A DNA stretch of 64,000 nt from an uncultured Sulfurovum sp. (GTDB taxonomy: Bacteria > Campylobacterota > Campylobacteria > Campylobacterales > Sulfurovaceae): the NCBI GenBank assembly GCA_913055205.1, contig CAJXJN010000003.1:1-64000 (forward strand), read 5' to 3'. Position 1 is the stretch's first letter; the number at the start of each line of letters is the position of its first letter. Shown piece by piece: positions 35,069-44,103 of this stretch. The notes below the pieces were generated by a model. It saw only the letters and a list, made by a program, of their open reading frames with translations. It was not told the DNA's origin and searched no databases. A program made the translations under genes and the position numbers.

Positions 35069-37642
35069 ATGGATATCAGACAATCCTTTTTAGACTATTT
35101 TCAAAGTAAAGGACATCAGCTTGTACCAAGTTCTCCGCTTGTACCGGATGATCCGACATTGATGTTTACCAACGCAGGGATGGTACAGTTTAAGAACATC
35201 TTTACAGGGGATGCACCTATCCCAAATCCGCCAAGAGCTACTTCTTCACAAACCTGTCTAAGAGCGGGTGGAAAACATAACGACCTTGATAATGTCGGTT
35301 ACACAGCAAGGCATCACACTCTTTTTGAAATGCTGGGGAACTTCTCTTTTGCTGACTACTTCAAAGAAGAGGCTATCGCCTATGCATGGGAGTTCATTAC
35401 GGATGAGAAGTATTTGAACCTTCCTGTAGAAAAACTGTGGGTCACGGTACATGACAGTGATGATGAAGCATATGATATTTGGAAAAAATACGTTGCCGAA
35501 GATCGCATTATGCGTTTTGGAGACAAAGACAACTTCTGGCAAATGGGTGATACCGGTCCCTGTGGTCCCTGTTCCGAGATTTTCTATGATCAGGGTGAAG
35601 AGAATTTTAACAGTTCTGAAGATGTGATGGGTGGAGAGGGGGATCGCTTCCTTGAAATTTGGAATCTGGTTTTCATGCAGTATGAAAGAGATGAGAACGG
35701 TACACTGAACCCACTCCCTAAACCCAGCATTGATACCGGTATGGGACTGGAGCGTGTAGTTGCCATTAAAGAAGGTAAATTAAACAACTACCACTCTTCA
35801 CTTTTTATGCCATTTTTAGAGAAGATAGGTGAACTTGTAGGTATGCCTTATGATTATGAAGCAGATAACAGTGCCAGTTACCGTGTTATTGCAGACCATT
35901 TACGTTCCTGTTCTTTTTTACTTGCCCAAGGTGTAAACTTTGATAAAGAGGGGCGCGGGTATGTACTTCGCCGTATTATGCGCCGTGCCATTCGTCACGG
36001 ATATCTGCTTGGACTGCGCGAGCCGTTCATGTATAAACTTGTAGATACGCTGGTAGCACTTATGGGGAAACAGTATGACTATCTGAACAGCAAAGCAGAA
36101 GCGATCAAAACTTCTATGAAACTTGAAGAAGAGCGTTTCTTTGCTACCATTGAAGCAGGGATCAAACTCTTTAATGAAGAGCTTAAAAATACTTCTGACG
36201 TGTTCAATGGTGAAGTAGCCTTTAAACTTTACGACACTTACGGCTTCCCGCTTGACCTCACTGAGGATATGCTTAGAGAAAAGAACATCAAGCTTGATAT
36301 TGATGCATTCAATGCAAAAATGGAAGCCCAAAAAGCACAATCCAAAGCAAACTGGAAAGGTACAGGGGATGCTGCAGCGACCGGTGATTTTAAAGCACTT
36401 AAAGAGATGTTCGGTGTGAATGAGTTCACAGGCTATGAAAGTACTGCAGCTCAAGCCAAAGTACTGGCACTGCTGGATGAGGATTTTAAACAAGTAGACA
36501 GTATTGACGGTAAAGGCTGGGTACTGTTGGATAAAACACCGTTCTATGCCGAGTCAGGCGGACAAGTGGGTGATCGTGGGACGATCAAGGTAGCAGGTAG
36601 CAGTGAGCAGGTAGCAGTGAAAGATACCAAGAAATTCCTAGATATGAATCTTTCTGAAGTGGAAGGGAAACTAAGCGTGGGTGATGAGGTGGAGGTTGTG
36701 GTGGATAACAGCCGTGTTGAGATAGAAAAACATCACTCTGCGACACACTTGCTCCATGCAGCACTCAGAGAGATTCTGGGGGATCATATCTCTCAGGCAG
36801 GTTCACTCAATGATGACAAAAGACTTCGTTTTGACTTCTCTCATCCTCAGGCAATGAGTAATGAAGAGCTTCAAAAAGTAGAGGATTGGGTCAATGACAG
36901 GATAAGCCGAGCGATACCAAGAGAAACAAAGCTTATGAGTATTGATGAGGCAAAAAACTCCGGTGCAATGGCACTTTTTGGTGAAAAATACGGTGATGAG
37001 GTAAGAGTGGTAAGTTTTGGTGATGCTTCAGTGGAACTTTGTGGGGGTACACACGTAAGTAATGTCTCTCAAATAGGTCTTTTTATGATCACTAAAGAGA
37101 GTGGTGTGAGTGCAGGTGTCCGCCGTATTGAAGCGATCTGCGGCAGAGCAGCCGTAGAGAAGGTAAAAGCACTTAGAGATGAGATCACACAGATCAAAGA
37201 AGAAGTGAAAAATCAAAATCCGATAGCCGGTATCTCTAAACTCAAAGAGCAGATCAAAACACTTAAAAGTGAACTTCAAAGTGCACTTAGCAGTACAAAA
37301 AAAGAGTTGACCGCATTTGAGGTCAATGGTGTGACGGTCATCGTAGAAGAGGTAGAAGCCGGAGATATCAAAGAGCTTATCGATGAGGCGAAGAATAAGT
37401 ATGAGAACATTGCCATTATGCTCTTCCAGAAAAAAGGTGACAAAGTCATGCTTGCTGCGGGTGCTAAAGGTACATCTGTAAAAGCGGGTGACTGGATCAA
37501 ATCTATCGCACCGATCGTCGGCGGAGGCGGTGGCGGACGTCCTGACTTTGCACAGGCAGGGGGGAAAGACCCAAGCAAGATCACTACAGCGCTTGAAGAA
37601 GCAAAAACCTACCTTGCAGAGGTACTTGAAGGCGGGAACTAA
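35069..37642 (+). CDS. alaS: Alanyl-tRNA synthetase
   Basis: An 857-aa class-II synthetase that charges tRNA-Ala and edits mischarged Ser and Gly. The N-terminus is typical ([20 protein letters not shown]). The editing domain has [13 protein letters not shown] (about 556) and CGGTHVSN (about 660), and a C-Ala domain with [15 protein letters not shown] closes the protein. Codons 508-517 ([10 protein letters not shown]) coincide with four copies of the TAGCAGG heptamer, in a loop before the HxxxH motif. Confidence 0.97.
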   Translation: MDIRQSFLDYFQSKGHQLVPSSPLVPDDPTLMFTNAGMVQFKNIFTGDAPIPNPPRATSSQTCLRAGGKHNDLDNVGYTARHHTLFEMLGNFSFADYFKEEAIAYAWEFITDEKYLNLPVEKLWVTVHDSDDEAYDIWKKYVAEDRIMRFGDKDNFWQMGDTGPCGPCSEIFYDQGEENFNSSEDVMGGEGDRFLEIWNLVFMQYERDENGTLNPLPKPSIDTGMGLERVVAIKEGKLNNYHSSLFMPFLEKIGELVGMPYDYEADNSASYRVIADHLRSCSFLLAQGVNFDKEGRGYVLRRIMRRAIRHGYLLGLREPFMYKLVDTLVALMGKQYDYLNSKAEAIKTSMKLEEERFFATIEAGIKLFNEELKNTSDVFNGEVAFKLYDTYGFPLDLTEDMLREKNIKLDIDAFNAKMEAQKAQSKANWKGTGDAAATGDFKALKEMFGVNEFTGYESTAAQAKVLALLDEDFKQVDSIDGKGWVLLDKTPFYAESGGQVGDRGTIKVAGSSEQVAVKDTKKFLDMNLSEVEGKLSVGDEVEVVVDNSRVEIEKHHSATHLLHAALREILGDHISQAGSLNDDKRLRFDFSHPQAMSNEELQKVEDWVNDRISRAIPRETKLMSIDEAKNSGAMALFGEKYGDEVRVVSFGDASVELCGGTHVSNVSQIGLFMITKESGVSAGVRRIEAICGRAAVEKVKALRDEITQIKEEVKNQNPIAGISKLKEQIKTLKSELQSALSSTKKELTAFEVNGVTVIVEEVEAGDIKELIDEAKNKYENIAIMLFQKKGDKVMLAAGAKGTSVKAGDWIKSIAPIVGGGGGGRPDFAQAGGKDPSKITTALEEAKTYLAEVLEGGN
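36591..36618 (+). repeat. Heptamer array inside alaS
   Basis: Four 7-bp units: TAGCAGG, TAGCAGT, GAGCAGG, TAGCAGT. They are variants of the unit at the window start (minus strand TAGCAGG). Read in the alaS frame, the third unit would place TAG as a codon, but it carries G instead of T, giving GAG (Glu). Confidence 0.8.
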
Positions 37643-37644
37643 CG

Positions 37645-38106
37645 ATGTATAGCCATACGATCGTTTTTTTGCATGTGCTCTCTGCTTTTATCTGGGTAGG
37701 GGGGATGATCGCCATTCGTGTGGCAGTTCATCCGGTACTGCAAAGCATAGAAGAGCCAAAGATCAAGCTGGGTAAGACTCTGGAGATCACCGGAAGACTT
37801 TTTCATCTGGTGATCCCCTTTATCATAATGCTTTTGGTAACGGGATTGATGATGGCTATCGCCACCAAAGGACATCACGGTGATCTAAAATCACTCTTTC
37901 TCTCCAAAGAGATCCTCTGGACGGTGATGTCACTGAATTTTAGTTATATGTACATGCGACGAAGAGTGGCATGGAAACTGTTTGAGGCAGGTAAACTACC
38001 TGAGGCTAAAGCGAAGGTGAAGCTTATTCCAAATGTGTTGCTGCCTGTTAATATCGGTTTGGGTCTGTTGGCTCTCTATCTGGGTGTGAGCCTTAGAGGT
38101 TTATAG
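37645..38106 (+). CDS. CopD-like four-TM membrane protein
   Basis: A 153-aa protein with four predicted TM helices. HVLSAFIWVGGMIA (first helix) and conserved His and Arg residues fit the CopD/YhhN-like copper-resistance D domain family. It is two bases after alaS and overlaps maf, so it sits in an alaS-copD-maf transcript. A role in copper handling is not proven. Confidence 0.65.
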   Translation: MYSHTIVFLHVLSAFIWVGGMIAIRVAVHPVLQSIEEPKIKLGKTLEITGRLFHLVIPFIIMLLVTGLMMAIATKGHHGDLKSLFLSKEILWTVMSLNFSYMYMRRRVAWKLFEAGKLPEAKAKVKLIPNVLLPVNIGLGLLALYLGVSLRGL

Positions 38107-38654
38107 TGATCTGTTTATGTTCATCTTCTGAGTCAAGAGCTTTACTTTTAAACCATTTTGGTGTGGATTTCATTCAAAAGTCTCCACAGTATGATGAAGA
38201 GCAGATCACAACAGGTATCGCCAAAGATTTTGTCTATACTGCAAGTAAAGGAAAACTTGAAGCTGCTATTCAAGAGTTTGGATTGGAAATACCGCTTCTA
38301 TGTGCAGATACAGTTATTGCAGCTTCAGATGGGACTATCTTACGTAAAGCAAAAGATATAGAGGATGCAAGACGCATTTTAAACATCCAAAGTGGCTCAA
38401 CCATTTCCATCATCTCTTCACTGCATTTCAGATCAAAAAAACTGCTTTTTACAGATATTTCAGCAACACATTATCATTTTGAAAAGTTCGAAGAAGATGA
38501 TCTTGAAGCTTATCTGCAAAGTGGACTTTGGCAAGGTAAAGCCGGAGGTTGTATGGTTGAGGGGTTTTGTAAAAAGTACATTAAGTCTGTAGACGGATAT
38601 GAGAGCACAGCAATGGGTTTACAGGTTGAAGTACTTTTGCCATGGATAAGATAA
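38106..38654 (+). CDS. maf: Maf-family nucleotide pyrophosphatase
   Basis: A 182-aa protein from a GTG that overlaps the previous stop. It has the Maf opening with CSSSESRALLLNHFG, the acidic motif LLCADTVIAASDG and a C-terminal GKAGGCMVEGFCKKYI segment. Maf enzymes hydrolyse non-canonical or canonical nucleoside triphosphates (m7GTP, dTTP or UTP). The exact substrate is uncertain. Confidence 0.88.
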   Translation: MICLCSSSESRALLLNHFGVDFIQKSPQYDEEQITTGIAKDFVYTASKGKLEAAIQEFGLEIPLLCADTVIAASDGTILRKAKDIEDARRILNIQSGSTISIISSLHFRSKKLLFTDISATHYHFEKFEEDDLEAYLQSGLWQGKAGGCMVEGFCKKYIKSVDGYESTAMGLQVEVLLPWIR

Positions 38655-38657
38655 TCC

Positions 38658-38726
38658 GTAGGGGTGCCCCTTGTGGGTACTCTTGGAGATTTGAGATAAA
38701 GGGCAACCACAAGGGATTGCCCCTAC
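38658..38726. repeat. REPIN-like paired palindrome, GTAGGGG family (copy 1)
   Basis: Arm 38658-38680 (GTAGGGGTGCCCCTTGTGGG..) and inverted arm 38701-38726 (GGGCAACCACAAGGGATTGC..) with 20 bp between them. It lies between maf and the BioF-like gene. The same arm sequence occurs at 49513-49577. The type matches REP sequences mobilised by RAYT (TnpA-REP) transposases; no such gene is in the window. Confidence 0.8.
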
Positions 38727-38741
38727 ATAAGAAGGTAACCT

Positions 38742-39836
38742 ATGTATGAAAATGAATTAAAAGCCCTGAAAAAAGCCGGACGCTTTAGAGAGCGTAAGCT
38801 TTTTGATGACAGATTGGATGATCTGGCATCCAATGATTATTTGGGATTGTCGCAGAATAAAAAGCAGTTCACCAAAGCAGTAAAGCTTGTAAAAGAGTAT
38901 CAGACTTTAAGTTCTAAAGCCAGTATGTTGGTCAATGGTTATCATCCAATTCATCGTATCTTTGAAGTGACCATGGCAGAGCAGAACGGTTTTGAAGAGG
39001 GGTTGGTGGTAGGAAGCGGATTTCTTGCCAATATGTCACTCATAGAGGCACTGGTGCGAAAAGGTGATAGGTTATTCATGGATGAGGAGTATCATGCTTC
39101 GGGTGTGATGGCAGCACAGCTTCTGGGTGACAGGGTCGTGACCTTCAAGCATAATGATGTAGATGATCTAAAGCAGAAATTAGTCCAATATCCGGCAAAA
39201 AGACAGATCATTGCTGTAGAAGGTGTTTACTCTATGAGTGGTGATCTCTGCCCAAAAGAGATATTTGATCTGGCAGATGAAGCGGGTGCATTGCTCATTG
39301 TCGATGAAGCCCACAGTGCAGGTGTTTTAGGAAAAAAACTTTTGGGTATCTTTGAGTATTACGGTATTACTGTCAATGAACTACATATTAAAATGGGTAC
39401 ATTGGGTAAAGCCTATGGGTCATATGGTGCATATATCCTGGCTTCGTCTGAGATCATAAGTTTTTTAGTCAATAGAGCAAAACCTATTATCTACTCCACG
39501 GCACCTTCTGTTTTTGATACAGCATTGGCACTGGTGAATGTAAAGCATATCCGTAAAAATGCAAAAAAATACCGAAAAAAGATCCAGGAGAGGCAAACTG
39601 TTGTAAGAAAAATGATGGGTGTTCCTTGTCATAGTTTGATCCTGCCTATTGTTATGCCAAGTAATGAGTATGCTCTGTATATGCAAAAAGGATTGATGTC
39701 TCAAGGCTATTTGGTGGGAGCGATACGTCAACCAACCGTAAAAATACCTATACTCAGAGTGATACTCAGCCTGGGTGTATCTAGCAAAAAGCTTCAGCAT
39801 GTATTAGCACTCATTAGTCATAACACGGTACAATAA
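38742..39836 (+). CDS. BioF-like PLP-dependent acyl-CoA transferase
   Basis: A 364-aa alpha-oxoamine synthase family member. The PLP Lys is in GTLGKAYGSYGAY (about 228), the PLP-ring Asp in LLIVDEAHSAGVLG (about 188), with ASNDYLGLS at the N-terminus and NGYHPIHRIFE. The family condenses amino acids with acyl-CoA: 8-amino-7-oxononanoate synthase (biotin), KBL or autoinducer-type enzymes. BioF is the most likely role, but no other bio genes are adjacent. Confidence 0.85.
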   Translation: MYENELKALKKAGRFRERKLFDDRLDDLASNDYLGLSQNKKQFTKAVKLVKEYQTLSSKASMLVNGYHPIHRIFEVTMAEQNGFEEGLVVGSGFLANMSLIEALVRKGDRLFMDEEYHASGVMAAQLLGDRVVTFKHNDVDDLKQKLVQYPAKRQIIAVEGVYSMSGDLCPKEIFDLADEAGALLIVDEAHSAGVLGKKLLGIFEYYGITVNELHIKMGTLGKAYGSYGAYILASSEIISFLVNRAKPIIYSTAPSVFDTALALVNVKHIRKNAKKYRKKIQERQTVVRKMMGVPCHSLILPIVMPSNEYALYMQKGLMSQGYLVGAIRQPTVKIPILRVILSLGVSSKKLQHVLALISHNTVQ

Positions 39837-39864
39837 TAGAATTATTTTAAAATGAAAGGTCTAT

Positions 39865-41985
39865 GTGTTTAATAGTCTAGTTAAAGGTTCCATTATCTTA
39901 GCGATGATCTTTGCTGTGGCACTTACTGCGGCATTTATCTATGCCTATGAAGAGATCTCTTTGGATGCTGATAAACTTATCAATTACAAGCCTGAAACCT
40001 CTTCTGTCATATTGGATAGAAATGGTGAAAAGCTTGCGTATGTTTTTAAAAAACAACATCGTCTTTATGCCCGTTATGATGAACTCCCGAGCTTCCTGGT
40101 TGAAGGACTTATCGCTATGGAAGATACAAAGTTCTTCGAACACAATGGTGTGAATCTCGATGCAATTTTAAGAGCTATAGTAAAAGATATTCAGGCAGGG
40201 AAGTTTGTAGAAGGGGGAAGTACTTTAACCCAGCAGCTTATCAAAAATAAAATTCTTTCCAATGAAAAGAAACTGGCACGTAAGATCAAAGAGGCGATAC
40301 TGGCACTGAAGATAGAGCATGAATTAAGTAAAGAAGATATTATTGAACGCTATCTTAATGAGATCTCCTATGGAAATAATTATTTTGGGGTAAAAACAGC
40401 TGCCAATGGGTACTTTCATAAAGAGCTGAATGAGCTGACACTCAAAGAAGCAGCTATTTTAGTTGGCCTACCCAATGCTCCAAGTTATTATAATCCGCTT
40501 AAGCATTATAAACGTGCTTTGAACCGTGCCAATAATGTACTTTATCGTATGAAAAGTATAGGGTGGATCACTCAAGATGCTTATCTGAAAGCGGTGAAAG
40601 AGTCACCTAAAATCTACAAAACATCACTCACACAAAATGTTGCACCTTACATTGTGGATGAAGTATTGAGACGTTTTAAGGGAAAACTTGGGGATATACG
40701 TACAGGCGGGTATCAGATCTATACTACCATTGATATGAAACAGCAAGCCATTGCAAGAGAAGCGGTCTCTTTTGCCTATAAAAAAGCATTGAAAAAATAT
40801 AAAGAAAAACCGGAAACTTCTACTCTCAATACAGCATTTGTGGCAGTAGAGAGCAAGACAGGTGATATCTTGGCAATGGTGGGTGGCGCAGATTATAAGA
40901 GGTCCGCATTCAACCGTGTGACACAGTCTGTACGACAGCCTGGTTCTGCATTTAAACCGTTCATCTATCAGACAGCATTGGATATGGGTTATAATCCTGC
41001 AAGTCCTTTGACCGATCTGGCACGAACATTTCAGTATTACTATAAGGGTAAGCCAAAAATCTGGTCACCCAAGAATTATGAACGTGACTTTAAAGGCTTT
41101 ATTAGTCTAAGAGAAGCACTGGTCCATTCAAGAAATCTTGCGACTATTAATCTTGTAGCGGATATAGGGGTGAATACGATCCGTAAACGGTTGGCATTTC
41201 TGGATGTCCCCCACATCCCCAGAGATATGTCTATTGCTTTGGGTAATCTTGGGCTAAGTCCTCTTAAAATGGCACAGATCTTTTCCGTATTTGCCAATGC
41301 AGGACATATGATCGAGCCAAGGCTGGTCAGTAAGATCATCTCCAAAGAGGGAGCTGTCCTGTATGAGACACGTCCTAAAGAGATAGCTGATTTCACAACG
41401 CCTGAACAGGCATATCTTATGACGGATATACTGAAAGATGTAGTAAAAAGAGGTACAGGTAGAAATGCACGTGTAGAAGGGTTAGAACTTGCAGGAAAAA
41501 CAGGTACAACCAACAATGGTGTTGATGCTTGGTTCTGCGGATATTCACCTACTGTTGAGGTGATTTCATGGTTCGGACGTGACAATAACAAACCCATAGG
41601 ACGCAGAGGAGCAACAGGGGGTGCTTTAGCAGCACCGGCATTTGCTTACTATTTCAAGAAACTGATCGAACTCTATCCTGATACAAAACGAACCTTTGAC
41701 ATACCTCAAGGAGTCTTTAGGGGAGAGTATGAGGGGAAGAGTGAATTATATACTGTAAATTCACCACTTCCAACACATAAAAAATCTCAAAATGGAGATG
41801 AATATATGTTGGCTGGAGATGAGAATGTGGAAGATATCAGTCCGGAAGAAGATATGGGATTGGCAGAAACGATTAATATAGATGAAGACCCTGAGGAGGA
41901 AATTCAAGAAGAAGATGATCCTTTACATCCAAAAAGAAATGTACCTAAAACACCAGTTTCAGAAGATAGCGGAACACTGTTCTAA
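39865..41985 (+). CDS. mrcA: Penicillin-binding protein 1A (bifunctional)
   Basis: A 706-aa class A PBP from a GTG start with GAAAGG upstream. An N-terminal TM helix precedes the glycosyltransferase domain (EDTKFFEHNGVN and GGSTLTQQLIKN, about 88-130). The transpeptidase domain has SxxK in QPGSAFKPF (about 362), SxN in HSRNLAT and KTG in AGKTGTTNNGVD. The tail is acidic. It polymerises and cross-links peptidoglycan in the periplasm. The next gene starts within its stop codon. Confidence 0.95.
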   Translation: MFNSLVKGSIILAMIFAVALTAAFIYAYEEISLDADKLINYKPETSSVILDRNGEKLAYVFKKQHRLYARYDELPSFLVEGLIAMEDTKFFEHNGVNLDAILRAIVKDIQAGKFVEGGSTLTQQLIKNKILSNEKKLARKIKEAILALKIEHELSKEDIIERYLNEISYGNNYFGVKTAANGYFHKELNELTLKEAAILVGLPNAPSYYNPLKHYKRALNRANNVLYRMKSIGWITQDAYLKAVKESPKIYKTSLTQNVAPYIVDEVLRRFKGKLGDIRTGGYQIYTTIDMKQQAIAREAVSFAYKKALKKYKEKPETSTLNTAFVAVESKTGDILAMVGGADYKRSAFNRVTQSVRQPGSAFKPFIYQTALDMGYNPASPLTDLARTFQYYYKGKPKIWSPKNYERDFKGFISLREALVHSRNLATINLVADIGVNTIRKRLAFLDVPHIPRDMSIALGNLGLSPLKMAQIFSVFANAGHMIEPRLVSKIISKEGAVLYETRPKEIADFTTPEQAYLMTDILKDVVKRGTGRNARVEGLELAGKTGTTNNGVDAWFCGYSPTVEVISWFGRDNNKPIGRRGATGGALAAPAFAYYFKKLIELYPDTKRTFDIPQGVFRGEYEGKSELYTVNSPLPTHKKSQNGDEYMLAGDENVEDISPEEDMGLAETINIDEDPEEEIQEEDDPLHPKRNVPKTPVSEDSGTLF

Positions 41986-42602
41986 TGTCAAAAAAAGAGC
42001 TTATATTCGTTGTAGATCCTATGTGCTCATGGTGTTGGGGATTTGCACCTGTCATGGAAGAGTTACGTGCTACACTGTCTGATAGCTATGATCTTTCATT
42101 GGTGATGGGCGGATTGCGTACAAAAGGTGAAATGATTTGGGATGCATCATCCAAAGAGTATCTCAAAGGACATTGGGAAGAGGTGGAAAAAAGAACAGGG
42201 CAAACTTTCCGCTATAGTTTATTTGAAAAAGAAGAATTTGAGTATGATACCTATCCTTCTTGCAAAGCGATTGTGACAGTACGTGAACTTTTTGGAATGA
42301 AAAGTGCATTTGATTATTTGCATACAATACAAGAAGCATTTTATACCAGAGGTGAAGACGTTACAAATGTAGATGTTTTAATCACTGTATTAAAAGAGAC
42401 AGGATTAGACAGCACATTGTTTAAAACATTTTTTCAAAGCGAGAGAGCTGAGCTTCTTATGCAACATGATTTTGCGAAAGCACGATCCATGGGAGCTAAT
42501 GCATTTCCTTCAGTTGTCATTATAGATGAAGAGGGACATATGGTATGCCAAAAAGGCTATAGAAGTCTACTTGAAATGAAAAAAAATATTGAAGGAATAT
42601 GA
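41985..42602 (+). CDS. DsbA-family thioredoxin-fold protein
   Basis: A 205-aa protein with VDPMCSWCWGFAPV (CxxC at about 14-17) and a helical insertion, then cis-Pro in NAFPSVVI. This matches the FrnE/DsbA-like oxidoreductase group. There is no signal peptide, so it is probably cytoplasmic. It overlaps the PBP1A stop by one base and the antiporter start by ATGA. Confidence 0.85.
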   Translation: MSKKELIFVVDPMCSWCWGFAPVMEELRATLSDSYDLSLVMGGLRTKGEMIWDASSKEYLKGHWEEVEKRTGQTFRYSLFEKEEFEYDTYPSCKAIVTVRELFGMKSAFDYLHTIQEAFYTRGEDVTNVDVLITVLKETGLDSTLFKTFFQSERAELLMQHDFAKARSMGANAFPSVVIIDEEGHMVCQKGYRSLLEMKKNIEGI

Positions 42603-43912
42603 TGCATAGTTTTGCACCGGAGATCATACTGATTACTATATTGGGATTGGTTGTCTTTTCAGATGCTGTTGCCAATAAACTGAAAATTCCTTCAGTCTTT
42701 TTACTTCTTATAGGCTCATATATAGTCTACACATATGTACCGATAGCTGTGCCCATAGATTTAAAACACTATTTTGATACGATCATTTTATTCTGTATTC
42801 CTCTTATTTTTATGGGTGATGCGCTGCATTTGCATTTCTCTGATATCAAAAAGTATGGTTTGGATATCTTTTATTTAGCGGTTGTAGCTGTAGCACTCTC
42901 CATCTCTATAGGTGCAAGTTTGTATTATTTTGGAGTATTTGAAGGCTTGACTTTGGGTGCCTATGTATCGCTCTTTGCGATCAATATGGCCACAGATGCC
43001 GTCAGTGTACAGTCAATACTATCCAGATTTAAGGGTATTTCTCACCATATCAAAGTGCTTATAGAAGGTGAATCTTTAGGTAATGATGCTACGGCTGTTA
43101 TTGCTTTTTTCTTCATAGGATTACCATGGATGATGAGCGGAGAGATAGACGCAGGCCATGCTGCCATGGACGCACTGCGTGTATTTATAGTGAGTCTGGG
43201 TATTGGTATTGCTATAGGCTTTTCTTTTTATATGCTGATGAAACTCTTTTCTGATAAAAGAGGTGAATTCTTTGCTTTTATTGTAGAAGCCTATCTTGCA
43301 TATGTTATTGCTGAAGAGATGCATGTGAGTGGGATCTTGACACTTATTACAGCGATTATTGCAACCAACGCCTGGATCGATATGGATATAAAAGCTATGG
43401 AAGATGCTGACGCGCATAAAAACAAAAGTTTTATGCGTACATTGCGTTTAGGAAATATAGGTGCTACGACAAAAGAGAGACTGGAATACATCTATGAAAT
43501 GGCAAAAGAGTTTGGATACATTGCAGCGGTCATGATATTTTTTGTGTTGGCAGAGATGGTGCATCCTCAGAAGCTTTGGGAGTACAAAACAGAGATACTG
43601 ATTATGTTCGGTATTACGACACTTATAAGAGCTGTCTCTATGGCAAAATTTGCATTTATCGGTGATAAAGTGAGACACATCGCACCTGTAGGCGTAGAGG
43701 GTTGGTTTATATTGACCTTCTCAGGTATGAAAGGAGCACTTTCCATTATACTTGTACATATGATCCCGGACAGCTTCGCGTATAAAGAACTTTTTGAAGC
43801 GGTAACAGTAGGTGTAGTGGTACTTTCTATCTTTGTATATGGTACGGTATTGTGGGTGTATTTCACATTTAAGCCTAAAACGGAAGCTTCGATATTTAAA
43901 GGGCACCTCTAA
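42599..43912 (+). CDS. Na+/H+ antiporter, CPA1-type
   Basis: A 437-aa protein with 12 or so TM helices. The hallmark acidic pair of cation/proton antiporters is in VLIEGESLGNDATAVIAF (N-D motif, about 161) and an earlier NMATDAVS. It exports sodium in exchange for protons or handles K+. It is coupled to the DsbA-like gene by ATGA overlap. Confidence 0.85.
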   Translation: MMHSFAPEIILITILGLVVFSDAVANKLKIPSVFLLLIGSYIVYTYVPIAVPIDLKHYFDTIILFCIPLIFMGDALHLHFSDIKKYGLDIFYLAVVAVALSISIGASLYYFGVFEGLTLGAYVSLFAINMATDAVSVQSILSRFKGISHHIKVLIEGESLGNDATAVIAFFFIGLPWMMSGEIDAGHAAMDALRVFIVSLGIGIAIGFSFYMLMKLFSDKRGEFFAFIVEAYLAYVIAEEMHVSGILTLITAIIATNAWIDMDIKAMEDADAHKNKSFMRTLRLGNIGATTKERLEYIYEMAKEFGYIAAVMIFFVLAEMVHPQKLWEYKTEILIMFGITTLIRAVSMAKFAFIGDKVRHIAPVGVEGWFILTFSGMKGALSIILVHMIPDSFAYKELFEAVTVGVVVLSIFVYGTVLWVYFTFKPKTEASIFKGHL

Positions 43913-44079
43913 ATATTAAAAGTAGAGAAAATAGCAAAACTTCCCTATGATAGATTTGATTTTATTAAATGCATTATAGAGTAAAACGATAAATATAAAT
44001 GAAGTAACTTTTTCCGGGATGTTCGGTAAAACTAAATTAACAATTGATTAGATGATGAAAGTGAGATAAGTATAAGAGT

Positions 44080-44099
44080 TTTCGGGCAGAAGCCCGAAA
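44080..44099 (-). terminator. Terminator of glnA
   Basis: TTTCGGGC-agaa-GCCCGAAA, a perfect 8-bp stem with a tetraloop, 5 bp beyond the glnA stop on the minus strand and followed there by AACTCTTAT. Confidence 0.8.
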
Positions 44100-44103
44100 G
44101 GTT

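Noticed and set aside
35918-36493. 191-aa minus-strand ORF inside alaS
   Set aside because: Antisense to a clear alaS frame, with no ribosome site or recognisable domain.
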